This document shows positions 5,933 through 10,674 of a stretch of 10,674 nt of DNA, in pieces. The stretch's first letter is position 1. Every line of letters starts with the position of its first letter. A program made the position numbers and the translations under genes. The notes beneath the pieces were generated by a model that saw only the letters and a program-made list of their open reading frames with translations, did not search any database and was not told the origin of the DNA. The stretch covers positions 1-10,674 of the forward strand of contig JBIOIA010000085.1 in NCBI GenBank assembly GCA_044449445.1, in the 5' to 3' direction. Source of the DNA: DASXPG01 sp044449445. Its GTDB lineage: Bacteria > Gemmatimonadota > Gemmatimonadetes > Gemmatimonadales > JACORV01.

Positions 5933-7117
5933 ATGGTTGAGGGCGCCGCGACGGCGCAGGCATTCGAATCGGCGTCCATCGAGACGCCGGCATTCATCTA
6001 CGACGAGAGCAGCATCACACGGGCTGCGGGTCTCGTCTCCAGGGCGGCCGACGCGGCCGGCTGCAAAGTCCTCTACACTCTCAAACCCTTCGCACTGGCC
6101 GACGGCATCCGCCTCCTGGTGGGCCGGGTGGACGGCTTTGCGGCCGCCTCCGCCTTCGAGGTCTCGATGGCGCGCGAGATCCTCCAGGACCGGGGGATCG
6201 TCACGCTGACCACCCCCGGCCTCAAGGCCGGCGACGTGACCTCGGTCGGGCACCTGGTGGACCACATTTCGTTCAATTCCCTCCCTCAGTGGGCCCGCCT
6301 GCGGCCCCTGCTGACCAACGGGACGTCGTGCGGCCTCCGGATCAATCCGCGGCTCTCCTTCGTCGAGGATGCGCGCTACAACCCGTGCCGCATCGCTTCG
6401 CGTCTGGGGGCCCCGATCGAAGACGTCGTGCGGGTGCTGGAGACCGAGCCGGACTCGCTCAAATCATTGGAAGGCCTGCACTTCCATTCGAACTGCGACT
6501 GCGACGACCTGGTCCAGCTCCACGACACGGTGTGTCGAGTCTACGACGTGCTGGGCGAGAGGGTTTTCGAGAACATCCGGTGGCTCAACATGGGCGGCGG
6601 ATACCTCTTCAAGGCGGATCGTGACGTCGAGGCACTCTGCAGGGCCGTCGCCGTGGTGAAGAGGCACGCCGGACTCGACGTCTTCATCGAGCCGGGTGCC
6701 ACGATGGTCCGGGAGGCCGGTTTCATCGTCTCGTCGGTCATCGACATTTTCGAAAATGACGGAAAAACTATTGCGATTTTGGACACAACGGTGAATCATA
6801 TGCCCGAAGTCTACGAATATCAGTTCGAGCCGAACGTGCTCGGTCACTCGGAAGACGGTGAGTTCGAGTACACGCTTGCGGGCAGCAGCTGCCTCGCGGG
6901 CGACATTTTCGGCAACTATGCGTTCGATGAACCGCTCGAGGTCGGCTCGAGAGTCGTGTTCGCCGACCAGGGCGCGTACACATTCGTAAAGGCGCACATG
7001 TTCAACGGCATCAACCTGCCCAGCATCTACGCCCGCACTCCAGACGCACAATTCGTGCTGAAACGACGCTTCACCTACAGCGACTTCACATCCCGTTTCG
7101 GGGGGACCCACGCGTGA
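5933..7117 (+). CDS. PLP-dependent decarboxylase, carboxynorspermidine decarboxylase (NspC)-like
   Basis: This 394-residue fold-type III (alanine racemase-like barrel plus beta domain) PLP enzyme most resembles carboxynorspermidine/carboxyspermidine decarboxylase, the last step of an alternative polyamine route. Family landmarks in order: TPAFIYDE (18-25), the PLP-lysine region YTLKPF with K51, GLRINPRLS (134-142), YNPCR (149-153), GLHFHSNC (181-188), the glycine loop NMGGGY (219-224), EPGAT (253-257), NHMPEVYEY (288-296), SCLAGD (319-324) and FNGINLPSIY near the C-terminus. Length is family-typical. ATG 5933 is the first in-frame start after a TAA at 5927. Oddities are EPGAT where I expect EPGEA, and YQFEP where I expect a MPYRP-like segment, both near the substrate pocket, so the substrate may differ. 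No carboxynorspermidine dehydrogenase gene is present nearby. The gene overlaps the next by 4 nt (GTGA). NspC-like family assignment is firm; exact substrate is not. Confidence 0.9.
   Translation: MVEGAATAQAFESASIETPAFIYDESSITRAAGLVSRAADAAGCKVLYTLKPFALADGIRLLVGRVDGFAAASAFEVSMAREILQDRGIVTLTTPGLKAGDVTSVGHLVDHISFNSLPQWARLRPLLTNGTSCGLRINPRLSFVEDARYNPCRIASRLGAPIEDVVRVLETEPDSLKSLEGLHFHSNCDCDDLVQLHDTVCRVYDVLGERVFENIRWLNMGGGYLFKADRDVEALCRAVAVVKRHAGLDVFIEPGATMVREAGFIVSSVIDIFENDGKTIAILDTTVNHMPEVYEYQFEPNVLGHSEDGEFEYTLAGSSCLAGDIFGNYAFDEPLEVGSRVVFADQGAYTFVKAHMFNGINLPSIYARTPDAQFVLKRRFTYSDFTSRFGGTHA
6745..6758. repeat. 14-bp perfect palindrome in an AT-rich patch of the decarboxylase gene
   Basis: CATTTTCGAAAATG is a perfect palindrome coding for part of DIFEND. 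It sits in an unusually AT-rich stretch (about 6744-6830) of an otherwise GC-rich gene, with atypical codons such as ATT and TTG. It could be a fortuitous regulator-type site or only local codon choice. Confidence 0.35.
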
Positions 7118-8520
7118 TCATCCACCAGCGAGAGATGGTGCTCCCACCGATCCACGCAGCGGATGACGTCATCGCGCACTTCGCGCGGGCGGTCCAGAAG
7201 CAGCTCAAGGGCGCCGTGCCCCTCCGGTTCGCCGTACCGAAGTCCGACCGCAGCGGCTACCACTGCGAAGTCGCCGCCATCGAGGCCGGGAAGGGCGCCT
7301 GGCCCCGCGCCCCCGAGTCGATCTTCCAGTTCAGGAAGCGGGAGTCGGAGAACGCGGACGAGTTCAACGTCGTGCTGCTCGTTCCGACCGGCGCCGGCAC
7401 CGAGATCGGCGGGCACGCCGGCGACGCCGGACCCGTCGCCAAGCTCCTCGGCAACGTGTCTGATCGCCTGATCCTGCACCCGAATGTGGTGAACGCGTCC
7501 GACATCAACGAGATGCCGCCGAACGCCCTGTACGTGGAAGGCAGCGTGATCTGCCGCCTCCTCATGGGGACGGCCGGTCTCCAGCCGGTCCGGGCGAACC
7601 GCCTCCTGGTCATCATGGATGCGCACGAGGACGAGAGCTTCGTGACCGCGGCCATCAACTCGGTGTCGGCCGCCCGCGCCACCTACGGGCTCAACGCACC
7701 CAGGGTGGTCGTGCTCGATCCGCCGCTCCAGCTGACGGCGCGCTACACGGATTCGGGGAGCGCCGCCGGCGAGATCGAGGGCCTGGACCGGCTCTGCAAC
7801 GTGCTGGACACGTACAAGGGCGAGTACGACGCGGTCGCGATCGCGTCCGTCATCCACGTGCCGTCCAGCTACCACATGCAGTACTTCCAGAGCGACGGGC
7901 ACATGGTGAACCCGTGGGGCGGGGTGGAGGCGATGCTGACCCACGCCGTCTCCTCGCTCTACGACATCCCCTCGGCACACTCGCCGATGCTCGAATCGCA
8001 GGAGATCGCGGACGAGGACCCGGGCATCGTGGATCCCAGGATGGCGGCGGAGGCGGTCTCGGTCGCCTTCCTGCAGTGCATCTTCAAGGGACTCCAGAGG
8101 AGCCCGCGGATCATCAGTAGTAAGGACCCTGCGTTCCACAATGGAACACTGACGGCGTCCGACATCTCGTGCATGGTGATCCCGGATGGCTGCCTGGGCC
8201 TGCCGACGCTGGCGGCCCTGGCGCAGGGGATCACGGTCATCGCGGTGAAAGAGAACAAGAACCTGATGCGGAACAACCTGCTCGACCTGCCGTGGTCCCC
8301 GGACAAGTTCTTCCAGGTGGAGAATTACTGGGAAGCCGCCGGCGTGATCGCCGCGCTGCGTGCGGGCATCGAGCCGGCCTCGGTGCGGCGCCCGCTTGCG
8401 GCGACGAACACGGTCCGCGTCCAGGTCACTGCGAGCGTTCTGGAGGCCGCTGCGAAGGAGGTCACGGCGGCCAAGGCGTCCAAGGGAACCAAGGTGGGCA
8501 AGGCGAGCAAGGTCGCGTAG
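7114..8520 (+). CDS. DUF3326 family protein, function unassigned
   Basis: This 468-residue protein is recognised as DUF3326 by its strongly conserved blocks: VPTGAGTEIGGHAGDAGP (90-107), HPNVVNASDINEMPPNALY (122-140), VEGS (141-144), VIMDAHEDESFVTAAIN (166-182), VVVLDPP (198-204), YFQSDGHMVNPWGGVEAM (257-274), DIPSAHSPMLES (284-295), DPGIVDPRMAAEA (302-314) and VIPDGCLGLPTLAAL (355-369). Many invariant-looking Gly, Asp, His and Asn residues suggest an enzyme, and the hydrophobic strands before Gly-rich loops suggest a Rossmann-like core. No signal peptide or membrane segment is seen, so it is probably cytosolic. GTG 7114 overlaps the decarboxylase TGA as GTGA, with a G-rich run about 8 nt upstream. 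The last 24 residues are a Lys/Ala tail outside the conserved core. Tight coupling to a PLP decarboxylase suggests a shared pathway. I know of no established activity for the family. Confidence 0.9.
   Translation: MIIHQREMVLPPIHAADDVIAHFARAVQKQLKGAVPLRFAVPKSDRSGYHCEVAAIEAGKGAWPRAPESIFQFRKRESENADEFNVVLLVPTGAGTEIGGHAGDAGPVAKLLGNVSDRLILHPNVVNASDINEMPPNALYVEGSVICRLLMGTAGLQPVRANRLLVIMDAHEDESFVTAAINSVSAARATYGLNAPRVVVLDPPLQLTARYTDSGSAAGEIEGLDRLCNVLDTYKGEYDAVAIASVIHVPSSYHMQYFQSDGHMVNPWGGVEAMLTHAVSSLYDIPSAHSPMLESQEIADEDPGIVDPRMAAEAVSVAFLQCIFKGLQRSPRIISSKDPAFHNGTLTASDISCMVIPDGCLGLPTLAALAQGITVIAVKENKNLMRNNLLDLPWSPDKFFQVENYWEAAGVIAALRAGIEPASVRRPLAATNTVRVQVTASVLEAAAKEVTAAKASKGTKVGKASKVA
8471..8515 (+). 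repeat. Five-copy 9-bp tandem repeat encoding a Lys-every-third-residue tail
   Basis: Five consecutive 9-mers share the core (C/G)CAAGG: CCAAGGCGT, CCAAGGGAA, CCAAGGTGG, GCAAGGCGA, GCAAGGTCG. They encode Lys at residues 454, 457, 460, 463 and 466 of the DUF3326 protein, directly before the stop codon. The third-position divergence suggests an old or selected repeat, not a fresh expansion. Confidence 0.8.
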
Positions 8521-8539
8521 CAGACGTTCCAACAAGCTC

Positions 8540-8575
8540 GAGCGGCCCCGGGATCTCCGGGGCCGCTCTTGTTTC
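8540..8575 (+). terminator. Rho-independent terminator after the DUF3326 gene, between convergent genes
   Basis: A perfect 12-bp stem, GAGCGGCCCCGG (8540-8551) with CCGGGGCCGCTC (8557-8568), closes a 5-nt GATCT loop and is followed by TTGTTTC. AACAAG just upstream (8531-8536) can pair with CTTGTT after a small bulge, lengthening the stem. It lies 20 bp after the plus-strand stop and 14 bp before the end of the minus-strand CLC gene. It may work in both directions, although the T-tract is better on the plus strand. Confidence 0.85.
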
Positions 8576-8581
8576 AGGGCT

Positions 8582-10198
8582 CTACCAGGGTTCGACTTCT
8601 GCGCGCACCCGCTCGAGAGCGGTCTCGGTCGTCAGCAGGATCAGTCGGTCTCCGGCCTCCAGCTGCGCCTGGGCGTGCGGCGCCATCATGTGTTCGCCGC
8701 GGATGATGGCGATCACCTGCGTATCGTCGTCGAGGCGCCCTCGATCGGCTCCGAAACCACGCCCCACCCAGCTGCTTCCCTTGCGCAGGATCCCGAGCAA
8801 GAGCTGGCGGCCGTGGTCGAGCGCGGCCGGCGCGCCCGAGCGCAGCATGGCCAGAAGCTCGAGGTGGTTCTGCGCGCGCGCGGCCTCGGGATGCTGCCGC
8901 TCGAGGATGCGGACGGCGATTTCGAGGTGCTCCGAGTGGAGCGCCGGAGAATCGGCGCGCCGCGGCACCTGCTCGGAGTAGAGGCCGCGGTACGGCAGCC
9001 GCGCCGCCAGGCGCATCTGCACGATGTAGCTCAGCGTGACGGCCAGCGCGGCCGGAACCAGCAGCGTGTACCCGCCGGTCATTTCCGTGACCATCATGAG
9101 GGATGCGATCGGCACGTGCGCCGCGCCGGCGAACACCGCCGCCATGCCCACCACGGCGAACGACGCCGAGTCGTGGTGCGTGACCGCCGCGAACCACGCG
9201 CCGAGCATCGTGCCGACGAACAGGCTCGGCGCGAATACGCCGCCCGATCCGCCCGACGACACGGTCATGCTCATGGCGACGATCTTCGCGAACACGAGCA
9301 ACAGGAGCGTGCCCGCGAGCATCCGCCCGTCAATGGCGCTCTGCATCCAGCCGTATCCGCCTCCGATCACCTGCGGCAGCGCGACGCCGAGCAGGCCGGT
9401 GAGCAGGCCGCCGATCGCCGGCTTGAGGCTGGGCGGGACGCGGAGCCGGTGGAATACGTCGCGCGTGCCGTAGAACACGAGCGGCACGAGCACCGCCACC
9501 AGTCCGGCCGCGACGCCGAGCGCCGCGAACCAGAGGAATTCCAGCGCCTCGGGCGTCTTGAGCGGCGGCACGACGAACAGCGGCTTGAAGCCGACGAACA
9601 CTCCGTTCACGGCGTACGCCACGATGGAGGCCAGCAGCGTGTAGAGCAGGGCGCCCGACTCGAACTCCATGTCGGCGTAGAGAACCTCGATCGCGAACAG
9701 GGCGGTACCGATGGGCGAGCGGAAGATGGCGGCGAGGCCCGCGGACATGCCGATCAGGAGCAGCAGGCGCCGGTCGGCGGCGTCCCGGGACGTCAGCTGC
9801 CCGTACCAGGACCCGATGCCGGCCGATATCAGCGCCGCCGGCCCTTCGCGGCCCGCCGAGCCGCCCGAACCGATGGTGATGGCCGACGCGATGGTCTTGA
9901 TCGGTGGCACGCGGGCCCTGAGCGCGCCGTCGCTGCGATGGAAGGCGCGCACTGCGGCGTCCGTGCCATGGCCTTCCGCCTCCGGCGCGAGGCGGGTAAT
10001 GAGCAGGCCGACGATCCAGCCGCCGAGCGCGGCGACGACGGGCACGAGCCACAGGCCGAAGCGCCCGACGTGCTCAACCGGACTGCCGCCTTCGTTGGGG
10101 AGCCCGGGCGGCCGGTAGCCGGCCGCGAACTCCAGGAAGAACGACTGTGCCAGCCGGAGGGCCAGCAGGAACAGCTGGGCGGCGAGGGCGCCGCCCAC
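8582..10198 (-). CDS. CLC-family chloride channel/antiporter with C-terminal RCK_C (TrkA-C) domain
   Basis: This 538-residue integral membrane protein moves chloride or another halide. Multiple hydrophobic helices span about residues 1-400. Visible family motifs are GHGTDAAVRAFH (76-87), the selectivity-filter and gate segment GSGGSAGREGP (110-120) with gating Glu118 conserved, FRSPIGTALFAIEVLYAD, and SGGSGGVFAPSLFVGTMLG. The GSGIP motif of classical CLCs is replaced by the GHG type. After the membrane part, about residues 430-538 form a cytoplasmic tail ending in VIAIIRGEHMMAPHAQAQLEAGDRLILLTT, an RCK_C/TrkA-C pattern suggesting ligand control. GTG 10198 is the first standard start in frame. 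Upstream codons still read like the first CLC helix (RRLILDSLLLGVGG), so translation may begin earlier, for example at CTG 10285-10283. Transport versus channel mode cannot be decided. Confidence 0.92.
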   Translation of the reverse strand: MGGALAAQLFLLALRLAQSFFLEFAAGYRPPGLPNEGGSPVEHVGRFGLWLVPVVAALGGWIVGLLITRLAPEAEGHGTDAAVRAFHRSDGALRARVPPIKTIASAITIGSGGSAGREGPAALISAGIGSWYGQLTSRDAADRRLLLLIGMSAGLAAIFRSPIGTALFAIEVLYADMEFESGALLYTLLASIVAYAVNGVFVGFKPLFVVPPLKTPEALEFLWFAALGVAAGLVAVLVPLVFYGTRDVFHRLRVPPSLKPAIGGLLTGLLGVALPQVIGGGYGWMQSAIDGRMLAGTLLLLVFAKIVAMSMTVSSGGSGGVFAPSLFVGTMLGAWFAAVTHHDSASFAVVGMAAVFAGAAHVPIASLMMVTEMTGGYTLLVPAALAVTLSYIVQMRLAARLPYRGLYSEQVPRRADSPALHSEHLEIAVRILERQHPEAARAQNHLELLAMLRSGAPAALDHGRQLLLGILRKGSSWVGRGFGADRGRLDDDTQVIAIIRGEHMMAPHAQAQLEAGDRLILLTTETALERVRAEVEPW

Positions 10199-10289
10199 GC
10201 CGAGGAGCAGCGAATCGAGAATCAGCCTCCGCTCGCGCTGCGCGAGCGTGCGCGGCGGTCCCTCGGAACTTCCGGGTGCGCTCAGGGCG

Positions 10290-10674
10290 CTACTGAGACG
10301 AGCGCATGACGAGGAACTCGTCGCGCCGATTCTGCGCCCACGCCGCCTCGTTGTGGGCCGGATCGAGCGGGTGTTCCTCGCCCCAACTGACGATGCTGAT
10401 GCGCGACTCGGCGATGCCGGCCGCGAGGAGCCAGCGCTTCGCCGCCGCCGCGCGCCGCTCGCCCAGCGCGAGATTGTACTCGTCGGGGCCGCGCTCGTCG
10501 GCGTTGCCGACGATCTGGATCACGAGGCTGGGGTGCGCGACCAGGACCTGCCGCTTGGCATCGAGCTCGGCGAGGTCCTCGGGCGTGAGGTCGGACTCGT
10601 CGAAGGCGAAGTGCAAGCGGTCGGCGAGCATCGTCGAGTCGTGCCTCGCCAGGCCCCACGACGTGATGCCCGCC
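10290..10674 (-). CDS. pal: Peptidoglycan-associated lipoprotein (Pal)/OmpA-like domain, C-terminal part, 5' end beyond window
   Basis: This is the OmpA_C domain that binds meso-diaminopimelate in peptidoglycan and, in Pal, ties the outer membrane to the cell wall with the Tol system. Seen here are LHFAFDESDLTPED, the peptidoglycan-binding core GNADERGPDEYNLALGERRA (with N where H is common in GHADERG), and SWGEEHPLDPAHNEAAWAQNRRDEF, a typical Pal ending. The stop is TAG at 10292-10290. The frame is open to the right edge, so the signal peptide, lipobox and start are missing, and the internal ATG at 10631 is not the real start. An OmpA-family protein other than Pal is possible because the N-terminus is unseen. 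The CLC gene follows almost immediately. Confidence 0.88.
   Translation of the reverse strand, partial: AGITSWGLARHDSTMLADRLHFAFDESDLTPEDLAELDAKRQVLVAHPSLVIQIVGNADERGPDEYNLALGERRAAAAKRWLLAAGIAESRISIVSWGEEHPLDPAHNEAAWAQNRRDEFLVMRSSQ

Noticed and set aside
5074..5997. An N-terminal extension of the histidine kinase frame up to an ATG at 5997
   Set aside because: The extension is Arg/Ala-rich nonsense read out of frame through the response regulator and antisense to the decarboxylase start. The GTG at 5073 with a GTGA overlap gives a normal kinase start.
7075..8535. A 486-codon minus-strand open frame opposite the DUF3326 gene
   Set aside because: It is an Arg/Asp/His-rich antisense shadow; the plus strand carries the conserved family blocks.
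8360..10309. A very long open frame (649 codons) on the plus strand opposite the CLC gene
   Set aside because: Its translation is Arg/Glu/His/Gln-rich low-complexity sequence typical of the antisense of GC-rich genes, while the minus strand shows clear CLC motifs.
1..10674. CRISPR arrays, tRNA or rRNA genes, insertion sequences, integrase or attachment sites
   Set aside because: No regularly spaced repeats, tRNA-like cloverleaf, rRNA-like sequence, transposase or terminal inverted repeats were seen on either strand.

Overview
This GC-rich window (roughly two-thirds G+C by eye) looks like chromosomal DNA of a Gram-negative, diderm soil or environmental bacterium. A Pal-type OmpA-like lipoprotein domain, a TolC-family outer-membrane channel and an RND efflux pump all require an outer membrane. 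The style of the Pal, sensor kinase and CLC proteins suggests Gemmatimonadota or a neighbouring phylum, but that is inference from memory of these families. Coding density is very high, and no stretch over 300 bases lacks a gene.

Left block (1-5798, all minus strand): read in transcription order, this is an OmpR/KdpE-type response regulator, a short KdpD-like histidine kinase, a TolC-family outer-membrane protein, a small unknown lipoprotein, a membrane-fusion adaptor, and the N-terminal part of a heavy-metal-type RND pump that runs off the left edge. Successive genes overlap by 4 or 1 nt (GTGA, GTGA, ATGA, TAGTG), except for one 57-nt gap between the kinase and the TolC-like gene. That gap and the end of the kinase gene carry two pairs of TCTTAGC-like direct repeats. 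Each pair has an 11-bp period, as expected for an OmpR-family operator. The likely job is metal-responsive or envelope-stress-responsive tripartite efflux under its own two-component system. The pump gene has an apparent one-base deletion in a G run near 538-541.

Middle block (5799-8581, plus strand): a 134-bp AT-richer divergent intergenic region is followed by two genes overlapping by 4 nt. The first is a PLP-dependent decarboxylase of the carboxynorspermidine decarboxylase (NspC) type. The second is a protein of the conserved, functionally unassigned DUF3326 family, with a Lys-every-third-residue tail encoded by a 9-bp tandem repeat. A strong hairpin terminator closes the unit. This self-contained two-gene module is the best candidate for an undescribed pathway.

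Right block (8582-10674, minus strand): a CLC-type chloride channel/antiporter fused to a C-terminal RCK_C (TrkA-C) domain lies downstream of the C-terminal end of a Pal/OmpA-like protein, whose 5' part is beyond the right edge.
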